Positions 54,219-62,683 of a stretch of DNA of 64,000 bases are shown here, in pieces. Position numbers and translations under genes: made by a program. The notes beneath the pieces are model-generated. The model saw only the letters and a program-made list of their open reading frames with translations, made no database searches and had not been told where the DNA came from. Source of the DNA: Gp6-AA40 sp035492455 (GTDB lineage Bacteria > Acidobacteriota > Vicinamibacteria > Vicinamibacterales > UBA2999); assembly GCA_035492455.1 (NCBI GenBank), contig DATJJE010000026.1, positions 62,001 through 126,000 of the forward strand, written 5' to 3'. Every line of letters begins with the position of its first letter. The stretch's first letter is position 1.

Positions 54219-55921
54219 TACATCCCGTTGTACTGCGGGCCGCCGCCGTCCTCCGGCGGCACCCACGTAATCACCTGGTAGGGATCCATGATGTCGCACG
54301 TCTTGCAGTGCACGCAGTTGGACGCGTTTATCTGCAGGCGCGGTGTGCCGTCCGCATCGTGCGAGATCTCGTAGACGTTCGCCGGACAGAATCGTATGCA
54401 GGGATGGCCGTACTCGGGTCCACAGATTGAGCTGCACACTTCCGTGTGGACCAGCAGATGCGCGGGCTGATCCTCGTCATGCGACGTCCCCGAAAAGTGC
54501 ACGTTCGTGACCTTGTCGAACGTCAGCTTGCGATCGATCGTGGTCGCATTGCTCGGAGCAGCGACGTCAATGTTCCGCGAGCCGTAATACCAGGCGAGCA
54601 TCTTCATCCGCTCGTGCCCCGGGTGTCCGTGCAGATCCTCCGGGAACCAGCCGTGCGTCGCGACGGTCAGGCCCGCAAACGCCATCCCCGGCAGCAGCCC
54701 ATAGCCGAACGCCTGGTGGACGTTGCGCACGGGATACAGCTCGTCCCGAACCGCGCTCCGATCGATTCGATCCTTGTATGCCTTGAGCGCCGCACGCGAC
54801 GTATCGCCCGCACGCACGGCATCGAATGCCGTTTCGGCGGCGAGCATGCCCGTGCGCATCGCCAGATGGATTCCCTTCAGCCGCATCGAGTTGAGAAAGT
54901 TTCCGGCGTCACCCGCGATCAGCCCGCCATCCATGTAGACGCGCGGAACGGTGTTCCAACCACCCTCAGGCAGCGCCTTGGCGCCGTAGCGAATCATCTG
55001 GCCGCCTTCGAGCAGCTTCGACACATACGGGTGCTGCTTGAAACGGTTGAACGCCATGTGCGGGTCGAAGAGTGGATCCTGGTAATCGAGTCCAATGACG
55101 AAGCCGAGCGAGACCTGTCCTTCGGGCAGGGCGTAGATGAACGCGCCGCCGAACTCCTCGTGCTTCAGCGGATACCCCAGCGTGTGGATGACCGTCCCAG
55201 CCGTGAGTCGATCGGGCGGCAGTTCCCAAAGCTCTTTCAACCCGATCGCAAACTGCGGCGGATGATCCTTGTCGCCGAGCTCGAGGCGGCGCAGCAGCTC
55301 TTTCGTCAGGTTCCCGCGCACGCCGTCGCAGAAGATCGTCACCTTGGCAACGATGTCGACACCAGGCTCGAAGGTCGGCTTCTGTGCTCCGTGCTTATCG
55401 ATCCCTCGATCGCCCGTGCGGACCCCTCGCACCGTCGCGCCATCCATGAGGATGTCCTGGCCAGCGAAGCCGGTGAAGAAATCGACGCCCGCGGCCTCGA
55501 CCTGTGACGTCAGCCAGCGCACGAACTGGTTGAGCGAGATGACGTAGTTGCCGTGGTTTTTCAGCGGCGGCGGAATGATCGGGAATGCGAACGTCGAGGA
55601 CTGGGTGAGGAACAGCACGTCCTCGTCGCGCACCTCCGCTGCGAGCGGCGCACCCTTTTCCTTGAAATCGGGAATCAGGTCGCGCAGCGCGGATGGATCG
55701 AGCACCGCGCCCGAGAGCATGTGCGCACCGGCTTCACGCGCCTTCTCGAGAACGGCGATCGATAACGGCTCGCCGCCTTTCTCATGTTGAAGCTGCGAGA
55801 GACGGAGCGCCGCCGCGAGTCCCGCGGGACCCCCGCCGACGATGAGGACGTCGACCTCTAACGTTTCGCGGTCAGTCGACGTTGTCAGCTCCGCAGGGAC
55901 TGGCTCACGGCCATCAGGCAC
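54218..55921 (-). CDS. Electron transfer flavoprotein-ubiquinone oxidoreductase
   Basis: A 567-residue membrane-associated flavoprotein that passes electrons from ETF to quinone. It begins with a FAD-binding VDVLIVGGGPAGLAAALRL, has GRxGNL-type GVRGNLTKELL and ALPEGG, and an IAGDAGNFLNSMRLKGIHLAM motif. The C-terminal ferredoxin-like domain has the 4Fe-4S cluster cysteines CPANVYEI and NCVHCKTCDIMDP. The start is GTG 55919-55921, with AGGAGG close upstream. It follows etfA by 5 bases, so all three ETF components are in one run. Confidence 0.95.
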   Translation of the reverse strand: MPDGREPVPAELTTSTDRETLEVDVLIVGGGPAGLAAALRLSQLQHEKGGEPLSIAVLEKAREAGAHMLSGAVLDPSALRDLIPDFKEKGAPLAAEVRDEDVLFLTQSSTFAFPIIPPPLKNHGNYVISLNQFVRWLTSQVEAAGVDFFTGFAGQDILMDGATVRGVRTGDRGIDKHGAQKPTFEPGVDIVAKVTIFCDGVRGNLTKELLRRLELGDKDHPPQFAIGLKELWELPPDRLTAGTVIHTLGYPLKHEEFGGAFIYALPEGQVSLGFVIGLDYQDPLFDPHMAFNRFKQHPYVSKLLEGGQMIRYGAKALPEGGWNTVPRVYMDGGLIAGDAGNFLNSMRLKGIHLAMRTGMLAAETAFDAVRAGDTSRAALKAYKDRIDRSAVRDELYPVRNVHQAFGYGLLPGMAFAGLTVATHGWFPEDLHGHPGHERMKMLAWYYGSRNIDVAAPSNATTIDRKLTFDKVTNVHFSGTSHDEDQPAHLLVHTEVCSSICGPEYGHPCIRFCPANVYEISHDADGTPRLQINASNCVHCKTCDIMDPYQVITWVPPEDGGGPQYNGM

Positions 55922-55926
55922 GCCTC

Positions 55927-56892
55927 CTAGGGTTTTTCGAGTTCGGCGATGATTGCCGGCGCGATCTCGAACAGATCGCCGACGATGCCGTAGTCGGCGA
56001 CCTCGAAGATGGGCGCTTCCGCATCCTTATTGATGGCGACGATCGTGCGAGACCCCTTCATGCCGACGAGATGTTGAATGGCGCCCGAGATGCCGAGCGC
56101 AACGTACAGCTTCGGCGCAACGGTCTGCCCCGAGCTGCCGATCTGCCGCTCCATGGGTAACCAGCCGTTGTCGCATATCGGGCGTGACGCAGCGACCTCC
56201 GCGCCCATTGCCTTCGCCAGCTTCTCGACCAGCGGGATGTTCTCCTGCGACTTGATACCGCGGCCGACAGCAACAATCCTCTCCGCTTGACCGAGATCCA
56301 CCGCCTGTTTCGCTTCGCGGAACGGTGCTTCAGGCTTCTGCCGGATGGCTGCGGCGTCAATCTGAACATCGACCTTCTTCGTCGGGGCCGAGCCGCCCTT
56401 CTGGACCGCATCGGCGCGGAACGCACCAATCTGGACGGTCACGAGCGCCGGCGGGCCTCCCTGCGGCTTCACCTGCGCGGCGAGCTTGCCCTGGAACATC
56501 GGGCGCGTGAAGGTCGCGTCCGCGCCCGTGCCGTTGATGCCGGTGACATCCGTGATCAGCGGCTTGCGCATGCGGGCGGCGAGCAGCGGCGCGAAGTCGC
56601 GCGTCTGGTAGGTGTGCGCAAACAGAACGAACGTCGGATTGGCCGGTTCGATGATCGTGCGGCACGCCGCCGCATATCCATCCGGCGTGTACGGTTCGAG
56701 CACCGCATTCTCCGCGATGAGGACTTCAGCGACCGAAGCGGATGCGAGCTCCTGCGCGATGTTGCCGGTGGACGCGCCCGGCACGACGACTGAGATAGGC
56801 ATCCCGCCGGCGAGCTGTTGCGCAGCCGCAATAGCTTCCCAGGTTGCCCGATTGAGCTTGCCTTCGCGCTGCTCCGCGATGACGAGAATCAC
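55927..56892 (-). CDS. etfA: Electron transfer flavoprotein alpha subunit
   Basis: A 321-residue EtfA from GTG at 56890-56892, chosen because it begins ILVIAEQREGKLNRATWEA as the family does and overlaps etfB by 4 bases; the frame extends further but antisense to etfB. The C-terminal FAD domain has VAVGRGIKSQENIPLVEKLA, SRPICDNGWLPMERQIGSSG and YVALGISGAIQHLVGMKGS. Together with etfB it carries electrons from acyl-CoA and other dehydrogenases. Confidence 0.95.
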   Translation of the reverse strand: MILVIAEQREGKLNRATWEAIAAAQQLAGGMPISVVVPGASTGNIAQELASASVAEVLIAENAVLEPYTPDGYAAACRTIIEPANPTFVLFAHTYQTRDFAPLLAARMRKPLITDVTGINGTGADATFTRPMFQGKLAAQVKPQGGPPALVTVQIGAFRADAVQKGGSAPTKKVDVQIDAAAIRQKPEAPFREAKQAVDLGQAERIVAVGRGIKSQENIPLVEKLAKAMGAEVAASRPICDNGWLPMERQIGSSGQTVAPKLYVALGISGAIQHLVGMKGSRTIVAINKDAEAPIFEVADYGIVGDLFEIAPAIIAELEKP

Positions 56893-57650
56893 AGCGCCCT
56901 GGCCTCTTCGCGCAGCCGCTTGACGAGCTCTCTGGCAACGTCGGCCGGCGTGCCGCCGATCATCTGCGTCTGCTTGCTGCGCGTCGGCACCGCCAGGCTG
57001 ACAATCTGCTGCGATGACTGTACGCCGTCGGGGAGCGGCGCCTTCCTGATCTCCTTCTTCTTCGCCGCCATGATGCCTTTCAGCGTGGCGTAGCGAAGCT
57101 GATTGATGCCGCTCTGAATGGTGAGCAGTGCCGGCAGCGGCATCGCGATCCATTGGAACCAGCCGCCTTCGAGCTCGCGCTTCACGCGCAGCGAGCTCGC
57201 CTCAATCTGCACTTCCATGATGATCGTCGACGAGGGGATGCCGAGCCGTTCGGCAAGAATGACGCCCGTCTGCCCGTGCCCCTGGTCGTCGGATTGAAGG
57301 CCCGTGAGCACGAGGTCGAATTGCTCGTCCTTCATGGCGACAGCCAGCGCGTCGGCGATGACGAACGCATCCGCCGCGCCGAGGCTGTCGTGTTCGACGT
57401 GGATGGCACGATCGGCGCCGCGCGCCAACGCCTCGCGTATAACCGTCTGCACCCGTGCCGGGCCCGCGGAGCACACCACCACTTCGCCGCCGTGCTTCTC
57501 ACGCAAACGGAGCGATTCCTCGAGCGCGTAGGCATCGGGCTCGTTCATCTCGTAGCTGACGTCAGCTTCGCGGACCCAGGTCTTCTGGTCGTTGAGGCGC
57601 GGCTGCCACTCGCGTGTGGGGACTTGCTTGATGCAAACGGCAATCTTCAT
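56889..57650 (-). CDS. etfB: Electron transfer flavoprotein beta subunit
   Basis: A 253-residue EtfB. It begins KIAVCIKQVPTREWQPRL and has NEPDAYALEESLRL, VLTGLQSDDQGHGQTG, and the conserved LPALLTIQSGINQLRYATLKGIMAAKKKEI, with SLAVPTRSK nearby. The beta subunit binds AMP and contacts dehydrogenases. It is the first of three ETF genes. It lies 54 bases downstream of fabF, separated by a microrepeat. Confidence 0.95.
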   Translation of the reverse strand: MKIAVCIKQVPTREWQPRLNDQKTWVREADVSYEMNEPDAYALEESLRLREKHGGEVVVCSAGPARVQTVIREALARGADRAIHVEHDSLGAADAFVIADALAVAMKDEQFDLVLTGLQSDDQGHGQTGVILAERLGIPSSTIIMEVQIEASSLRVKRELEGGWFQWIAMPLPALLTIQSGINQLRYATLKGIMAAKKKEIRKAPLPDGVQSSQQIVSLAVPTRSKQTQMIGGTPADVARELVKRLREEARAL

Positions 57651-57676
57651 GACGAAACGTCAGTCACCGCCCACGA

Positions 57677-57702
57677 GCCGCAGAGGCGCAGAGACACAGC
57701 GG
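57677..57702. repeat. CCGCAGAGGCGCAGAG microrepeat between fabF and etfB
   Basis: CCGCAGAGGCGCAGAGACACAG: the unit CGCAGAG(G/A) is repeated about three times in the 54-base spacer. Confidence 0.6.
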
Positions 57703-57704
57703 AT

Positions 57705-58946
57705 CTACCCTTCGAATCGCTTGAACAGGAGCGCGGCGTTGGTGCCGCCGAAGCCGAACGAGTTCGACAGCGCGTAGTTGATCTCCATCTTGCGGCTCTG
57801 GTGCGGCACGTAGTCGAGGTCGCATTCGGGATCGGGATTGTCGAGATTGATCGTCGGCGGTACGACCTGCTCGTGCACCGCGAGCGCGGTGATGCCCGCC
57901 TCCAGGCCGCCGGCGCCGCCCAGCAGGTGTCCGGTCATCGACTTCGTCGAGGAAATCGCCAGGTTGCGCGCGTGGTCGCCGAAGCAGTTGTGAATGGCGA
58001 GTGTCTCGAGCTTGTCGTTGTACGGCGTCGAGGTGCCGTGCGCGTTGATGTAGTCGATGTCGCTCGGCAAGATCCCTGCCTTGCGCACGGCCATCGCCAT
58101 CACGCGCCGCGCACCGTCGCCATCTTCGGAGGGCGCGGTCATGTGGTACGCGTCGGAGGACATGCCGTAGCCGACGATCTCGGCGTAGATCTTCGCGCCG
58201 CGGCGACGCGCGTGCTCCAGCTCTTCGAGAATGAGCACGCCGGCGCCTTCGCCGATGATGAAGCCGTCGCGATCCTTGTCGAACGGCCGACTGGCGCGGT
58301 GCGGCTCGTCATTGCGTGTAGAGAGTGCGCGCAGCTGACCGAAGCCGCCGACGCTCATCGCGCAGATCGCCGCCTCGCTGCCGCCGGCGATCATCGCGTC
58401 GGCGTCGCAGCGCTTGATGATTTCGTACGCGTCGCCAATGGCATGGGCAGAGGCCGAGCAGGCCGTGCAGGTCGCGGAGTTGGGTCCCTTGGCGCCGAAG
58501 CGGATCGACACCTGGCCCGAGGCGAGATTGATAATGGCCGAAGGGATAAAGAACGGCGACACCTTGCGCGGACCGCCGTTGAGCAGCGCCTCGTGCTCAC
58601 GCTCGATGGTAATGAACCCGCCGATGCCCGATCCGATATAGACGCCGACGCCGGGCGCGTTCTCCGGCGTGATGGCCAACCTGCTGTCATCCATCGCGAA
58701 CTGCGCGGCGGCAATCGCGTACTGGATGAAGAGGTCCATCTTCTTGATGTCCTTCTTCTCGATGAAGGCCAGCGGGTCGAAGCCCTTCACCTCCGCGGCG
58801 ATCTGCGTGGCATAGCCCGAGACGTCGAACCGGGTGATTTTCGTGACGCCGCTCTGTCCGGCGAGCAGCGCCGCCCACGTCTCGTTGGTGCCGATGCCGA
58901 GCGCCGACACCAGTCCGATGCCGGTTACGACAACACGCCTGTTCAC
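57705..58946 (-). CDS. fabF: 3-oxoacyl-ACP synthase II
   Basis: A 413-residue KAS II condensing enzyme for fatty-acid elongation. The catalytic Cys163 is in TACSASAHAIGDAYE; the two histidines are in NAHGTSTPYND (about 305) and SMTGHLLGGAG (about 342). GFGGTNAALLF ends the fold. The start is GTG at 58944-58946 (MNRRVVVTGIG). It lies 23 bases after acpP, in the plsX-fabD-fabG-acpP-fabF order. There is no fabH in the run. Confidence 0.97.
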   Translation of the reverse strand: MNRRVVVTGIGLVSALGIGTNETWAALLAGQSGVTKITRFDVSGYATQIAAEVKGFDPLAFIEKKDIKKMDLFIQYAIAAAQFAMDDSRLAITPENAPGVGVYIGSGIGGFITIEREHEALLNGGPRKVSPFFIPSAIINLASGQVSIRFGAKGPNSATCTACSASAHAIGDAYEIIKRCDADAMIAGGSEAAICAMSVGGFGQLRALSTRNDEPHRASRPFDKDRDGFIIGEGAGVLILEELEHARRRGAKIYAEIVGYGMSSDAYHMTAPSEDGDGARRVMAMAVRKAGILPSDIDYINAHGTSTPYNDKLETLAIHNCFGDHARNLAISSTKSMTGHLLGGAGGLEAGITALAVHEQVVPPTINLDNPDPECDLDYVPHQSRKMEINYALSNSFGFGGTNAALLFKRFEG

Positions 58947-58969
58947 GATCCCTGCCCCAATCGAAATTC

Positions 58970-59212
58970 CTACTTCTTGGTCTTGGCGTGCGCCTCGATG
59001 TAGTCGATCGCTTCCTTCACGCGCGTGATCTTCTCGGCGTCCTCGTCCGGAATCTCGATTCCGAACTCTTCCTCGAACGCCATCACGAGCTCCACCGTGT
59101 CGAGCGAGTCGGCGCCGAGATCGTCGACGAAGGAGGCATCGGCGGTCACTTCCTCTTCATCGACGCCGAGCTGCTCCACGATGATGCTCTTCACCTTGTC
59201 TGCGACTGCCAT
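58970..59212 (-). CDS. acpP: Acyl carrier protein
   Basis: An 80-residue acidic protein from ATG 59210-59212, with GGAGG upstream; a longer open frame exists but starts in fabG. The phosphopantetheine site is Ser36 in DLGADSLDTVELVMA. The flanking EEEFGIEIPDEDAEKI is nearly invariant in AcpP. It is the substrate carrier for the neighbouring Fab enzymes. It starts 10 bases after fabG. Confidence 0.97.
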   Translation of the reverse strand: MAVADKVKSIIVEQLGVDEEEVTADASFVDDLGADSLDTVELVMAFEEEFGIEIPDEDAEKITRVKEAIDYIEAHAKTKK

Positions 59213-59222
59213 TTGGCCTCCA

Positions 59223-59963
59223 TCACATGTACATGCCGCCGTTGACGGCAAGGACCTGACCTGTAATATACGACGCCTCATCCGAGGCAAGAAAGCAAAC
59301 TGCCGCGGCAACATCCGCCGCCGTACCCGGGCGAGCGAGCGGAATCTGCGCAGCCCAATCGCCCTGCGCGTGGTCGTTGATCGCTTTCGTCATGTCGGTG
59401 GCGATCAGCCCGGGCGCGACGACGTTCACCGTGATGCTGCGCGATGCGACCTCGCGCGCCAGCGCCTTGCTGAATCCGATCAGTCCGGCCTTCGACGCGG
59501 CGTAGTTCGCCTGGCCCGCATTCCCCGCCTGGCCGACGACGGAGCTGATGTTGATGATGCGACCAGCGCGCTGCTTGATCATCGGCTTGAGCACGGCCTG
59601 CGCGAGCACGAACACCGACGTCAGATTCGTCGCGATCACCTGATCCCAGTCGTCGCGCTTCATGCGCAACATCAGTTGATCGCGGGCAATGCCCGCATTG
59701 TTGACGAGAATGTCAATGCGCCCGTGCTGTTCGAGCACGCCGGACACCACACCGCCGATCGATGCGGCGTCGGTCACCTCCAGCGCCACCGCGTCGGCCT
59801 TATGGCCGGCCGCCTGAATCTCCGCCACCGTGTCGTTCGCATTCGTCCCGCGCGCCCCGGCGATGACGTACGCGCCCTGCGCCGCGAGCGTGGCGGCTAT
59901 ACTGCGCCCGATCCCACGCGACGCGCCGGTGACGATCGCCACCTTGCCGGCGAGATCAAGCAC
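59223..59963 (-). CDS. fabG: 3-oxoacyl-ACP reductase
   Basis: A 246-residue short-chain dehydrogenase. NADPH site VTGASRGIGRSIA; NNAGIARD; catalytic Ser141, Tyr154 and Lys158 in INISSVVGQAGNAGQANYAASK. The end QVLAVNGGMYM is typical of FabG. It reduces the beta-ketoacyl-ACP made by FabF. The GTG start overlaps fabD by 8 bases. Confidence 0.97.
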   Translation of the reverse strand: MLDLAGKVAIVTGASRGIGRSIAATLAAQGAYVIAGARGTNANDTVAEIQAAGHKADAVALEVTDAASIGGVVSGVLEQHGRIDILVNNAGIARDQLMLRMKRDDWDQVIATNLTSVFVLAQAVLKPMIKQRAGRIINISSVVGQAGNAGQANYAASKAGLIGFSKALAREVASRSITVNVVAPGLIATDMTKAINDHAQGDWAAQIPLARPGTAADVAAAVCFLASDEASYITGQVLAVNGGMYM

Positions 59964-60882
59964 GCAGACCTGCTTCTACCGCCGCCAGATCGTCCGGTGC
60001 GGCGAAGTTGAAGACGCGTGCGTCCTTATGGATCTTCTTGACGAGACCGCTGAGCACGGTGCCGGGGCCTGCCTCAACATAGTTGGTGACGCCTTCCGAC
60101 GCAAGGCGCTGCACCACCTGCTCCCAACGCACCGGTGCGGAGACCTGCCTGACCAGCGCGTCGATCGCGGAAGCCGCATCGCGCTTCGGCTCGGCATCAA
60201 CATTCGCGATCACGGGCACACGCGGGTTCCGCACGTGCAGCGCTCGGAGATCGGGTTCGAGCCGCCGTTCCGCGGGCCGCAGCAACGCGCAGTGGAACGG
60301 TGCGCTCACCGACAGCGGGATGACTCGCTTCGCGCCTAGCGCCTTCGCGCGCTCGCCGGCCCGCTTCACGGCCTCTGCCGCACCGGCAATGACCACTTGA
60401 CCGGCGCCGTTGATGTTTGCGGGGCTGACCACGTCGCCTTGCGCAGCTTCCTCGCACGCCCGCGCCACGGTCTCGCCATCGAGGCCGAGAATCGCCGCCA
60501 TCGCTCCCGCGCCGACCGGCACCGCCTCCTGCATGTACTGTCCGCGCCGCCGCACCACCTTCACCGCATCTGCGAACGCCATGGTCCCGGCGGCGACGTT
60601 GGCCGAGTACTCGCCGAGACTGTGCCCGGCGACAAACGCAGGCTCGAGGCCGCGTGCGGCAAGCACACGCTGCGCGGCGATGCTGACGGTGAGAATCGCG
60701 GGCTGCGCGTTCTGCGTCAACGTGAGCTCGTCTTCGGGGCCGTCGAAGATGATGCGCGTGAGGCCGGGCAACGCGATCTCTGCTTCATCGAACGCCGCGC
60801 GCGCCTCGGGATATGCCTCGACGAGGGCGCGGCCCATGCCGACCTTCTGCGATCCTTGTCCTGGAAAGATGAATGCGATCAC
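59956..60882 (-). CDS. fabD: Malonyl-CoA:ACP transacylase
   Basis: A 308-residue FabD that loads malonate on ACP. It begins IAFIFPGQGSQKVGMGR, has the active Ser88 in GHSLGEYSA and the catalytic His in VSAPFHCALL. The end has VEAGPGTVLSGLVKKI. The length is normal. It overlaps plsX by 4 bases and fabG by 8, so the three are translationally coupled. Confidence 0.97.
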   Translation of the reverse strand: MIAFIFPGQGSQKVGMGRALVEAYPEARAAFDEAEIALPGLTRIIFDGPEDELTLTQNAQPAILTVSIAAQRVLAARGLEPAFVAGHSLGEYSANVAAGTMAFADAVKVVRRRGQYMQEAVPVGAGAMAAILGLDGETVARACEEAAQGDVVSPANINGAGQVVIAGAAEAVKRAGERAKALGAKRVIPLSVSAPFHCALLRPAERRLEPDLRALHVRNPRVPVIANVDAEPKRDAASAIDALVRQVSAPVRWEQVVQRLASEGVTNYVEAGPGTVLSGLVKKIHKDARVFNFAAPDDLAAVEAGLRA

Positions 60883-61826
60883 TGATGCGCCACGCCCGCG
60901 GACGCGATCTCCTGCTCGACGCGGTGAATGAAATTGTCGGCGGCAAAGCGGTGCGCCATGGCGATGGCGTTGCTCACCGCTTTGGCTGAAGATCGACCGT
61001 GACCGACGATGGCAAGTGCGCCAACGCCGACGAGCGGCGCGCCGCCGTACTCAGCGTAATCGAACACGCTGCTCACCTTTTCCCCGAGCTTCGCCTCGAG
61101 CGCCTCAACGAGCCCTTCGCTGGTCTTCAGCACGACATTACCCGTGAATCCGTCGCAGACGATGACGTCCGCGATGCCGCTGTAGATCTCACGACCCTCG
61201 ACGTTGCCGATGAAGTTCAGCGGTGAGGCCTTGAGCAGGCGATGCGCCTCACGGGTGAGATCGTTGCCCTTCGTCTCCTCTTCACCAATCGACAACAGGC
61301 CGATGCGCGGACGCTCGGCGCCGAGCACAAGGCGGGCGTAAACCGCTCCCATAACTGCGAATTGCAGCAGATGCTGAGGCCGGCACTCCGCGTTTGCGCC
61401 CGCATCGAGCAGCACCGCGGATCCGCCTCGGGTGGGGATGCTGGTCGCCAGCGCCGGCCGATCGACGCCGGCGATCATGCCGAACGCCGCATGCGTCGCC
61501 ATCACCGTCGCTCCGGTATGGCCGGCGCTGAAGAGGGCGACGGCTTCGCCTCGCGCCACCAGGTCGGCGGCGACACGGATCGAAGCGCGCGGCTTGTGCC
61601 GCACCGCGGTCGGCGATTCCGCCATGTCGATGACATCGGGAGCGTCGATGATGGTGAGGCCGGCGTTGCGCCAGCCGGGATGACGATTCAGCGCCTGCTC
61701 GATGGCGCCTGATGCGCCGACCAGTGACACCGCTATGCCGAGGCGGCGGGCGGCGGCAATGGCGCCGTCCACGATCGCCGGCGGCGCGTGATCGCCGCCC
61801 ATCGCGTCAACGGCGATGCGAGTCAT
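60879..61826 (-). CDS. plsX: Phosphate acyltransferase
   Basis: A 315-residue PlsX that makes acyl-phosphate from acyl-ACP for phospholipid synthesis. It has IAVDAMGGDHAPPAIVDGA at the start, VALFSAGHTGATVMATH, LDAGANAEC and VCDGFTGNVVLKTSEG. The ATG at 61824-61826 is preceded by a microrepeat, without a ribosome site. It overlaps fabD by 4 bases. rpmF and yceD precede it in the order common to many bacteria. Confidence 0.97.
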   Translation of the reverse strand: MTRIAVDAMGGDHAPPAIVDGAIAAARRLGIAVSLVGASGAIEQALNRHPGWRNAGLTIIDAPDVIDMAESPTAVRHKPRASIRVAADLVARGEAVALFSAGHTGATVMATHAAFGMIAGVDRPALATSIPTRGGSAVLLDAGANAECRPQHLLQFAVMGAVYARLVLGAERPRIGLLSIGEEETKGNDLTREAHRLLKASPLNFIGNVEGREIYSGIADVIVCDGFTGNVVLKTSEGLVEALEAKLGEKVSSVFDYAEYGGAPLVGVGALAIVGHGRSSAKAVSNAIAMAHRFAADNFIHRVEQEIASAGVAHQ

Positions 61827-61828
61827 GC

Positions 61829-61911
61829 ATTTGTGATTTGTGAGTGGTGATTCGTGATTCGTGATTGTTTCTAGTATCGATGCAAATCACAAATCACTAA
61901 TCGCAAATCGC
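61829..61911. repeat. GTGATTTGTGATT microrepeat dyad between rpmF and plsX
   Basis: The plus-strand left arm has ATTTGTGATTTGTGAGTGGTG and GATTCGTGATTCGTGATTG; the right arm has GCAAATCACAAATCACTAA and TCGCAAATCGCG. The centre, TTTCTAGTATCGAT, contains on the gene strand GATACT, a -10-like box. Together they fill the spacer. Confidence 0.75.
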
Positions 61912-61915
61912 GCCG

Positions 61916-62098
61916 CTACTCCTCTTCGACTGCTCGGACCTGCCGTCCAGCGTAGAAGCCGCAGTGCGGGCAGATGCGATGCGGCGCCTTCGGCTCGTGG
62001 CACTGCGGGCAGAGATTGGTCGCGGCAGCGCGCAGCGCATCGTGGGTGCGGCGTTTGGCGGTGCGTGTCTTCGAGTGTCGGCGTTTGGGATTCGGCAT
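61916..62098 (-). CDS. rpmF: 50S ribosomal protein L32
   Basis: A 60-residue basic protein: PNPKRRHSKTRTAKRRTHDAL, then two CxxC motifs, CPQC and CPHC, which form a zinc site, and GFYAGRQV. Length is normal for L32. It lies between yceD and plsX, as in most bacteria. Confidence 0.96.
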   Translation of the reverse strand: MPNPKRRHSKTRTAKRRTHDALRAAATNLCPQCHEPKAPHRICPHCGFYAGRQVRAVEEE

Positions 62099-62120
62099 GG
62101 TTATGAGACCGGCTGTCCTG

Positions 62121-62636
62121 TCACTGTTTCAACTGTTTGAGCGCTGCCAGCCGCGGGTCCTCCCACACCGGCGCGCAATCGCACGTCCCCGTATTCAGGT
62201 TCGTGCCGCACTGCGCGCAAAGGCCTTTGCAATCCTCGCTGCAGAGCGGCTTCATCGGCAGCGCGAGATAAAATTGCTCGCGCATCAACTCGCCGAGATC
62301 AATCTGATCGTCGGCGTAATAGCTCGTTTCGAGATCTTCTTCCGCTACCTCCCGGTCCTGCTCGGTCGACGCCTCCGACGATGGCAGATAGCGGTGATCG
62401 AAGTCCGCATCGATCGCAAACCGGTACGGCTCGACACAGCGGCTGCACGTGAGCTCGAGCTCGGTCCGGACATGCCCTACGAGGCGGAACCTGTCCTTGT
62501 CCTTGAGGATGTCGAACTCGAGTTCGACGGGGGTCACAACCAGATACGCGTCCGACTCACCGCCGACTTCCTCGGGCTGGAACGTCCGGACAAAATGGCC
62601 GACCGGCTGGCGGTAGCGGGTGAGATCGAGCTTCAT
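62121..62636 (-). CDS. yceD: YceD / DUF177 family protein
   Basis: A 171-residue DUF177 protein, thought to act in 23S rRNA maturation or ribosome assembly in plants and bacteria. It has LTCSRCVEPYRFAID with a CxxC and the C-terminal GLCAQCGTNLNTGTCDC, which with CSEDC can bind zinc. An acidic middle (EASTEQDREVAEEDLE) is typical. It is followed by rpmF after 22 bases, in the classical yceD-rpmF-plsX order. Confidence 0.92.
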   Translation of the reverse strand: MKLDLTRYRQPVGHFVRTFQPEEVGGESDAYLVVTPVELEFDILKDKDRFRLVGHVRTELELTCSRCVEPYRFAIDADFDHRYLPSSEASTEQDREVAEEDLETSYYADDQIDLGELMREQFYLALPMKPLCSEDCKGLCAQCGTNLNTGTCDCAPVWEDPRLAALKQLKQ

Positions 62637-62646
62637 GGCCCCACGC

Positions 62647-62663
62647 TCGCGAAAATCTCGCGA
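62647..62663. promoter_or_regulatory. TCGCGA dyad in the yceD leader, candidate operator
   Basis: TCGCGA-N5-TCGCGA (62647-62652 and 62658-62663) lies between the TATAAT box and the yceD start. It is both an inverted and a direct repeat. It could be an operator for the rpmF-plsX-fab run. Confidence 0.4.
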
Positions 62664-62677
62664 AAGACAGACCCTCG

Positions 62678-62683
62678 ATTATA
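62678..62683 (-). promoter_or_regulatory. -10 box (TATAAT) of the yceD-rpmF-plsX-fab run
   Basis: On the minus strand a perfect TATAAT lies 41 bases before the yceD ATG. It overlaps the last codon of dgt. Confidence 0.5.

Noticed and set aside
57153..59003. Open frame of 616 codons on the plus strand
   Set aside because: Antisense to etfB and fabF, both certain genes.
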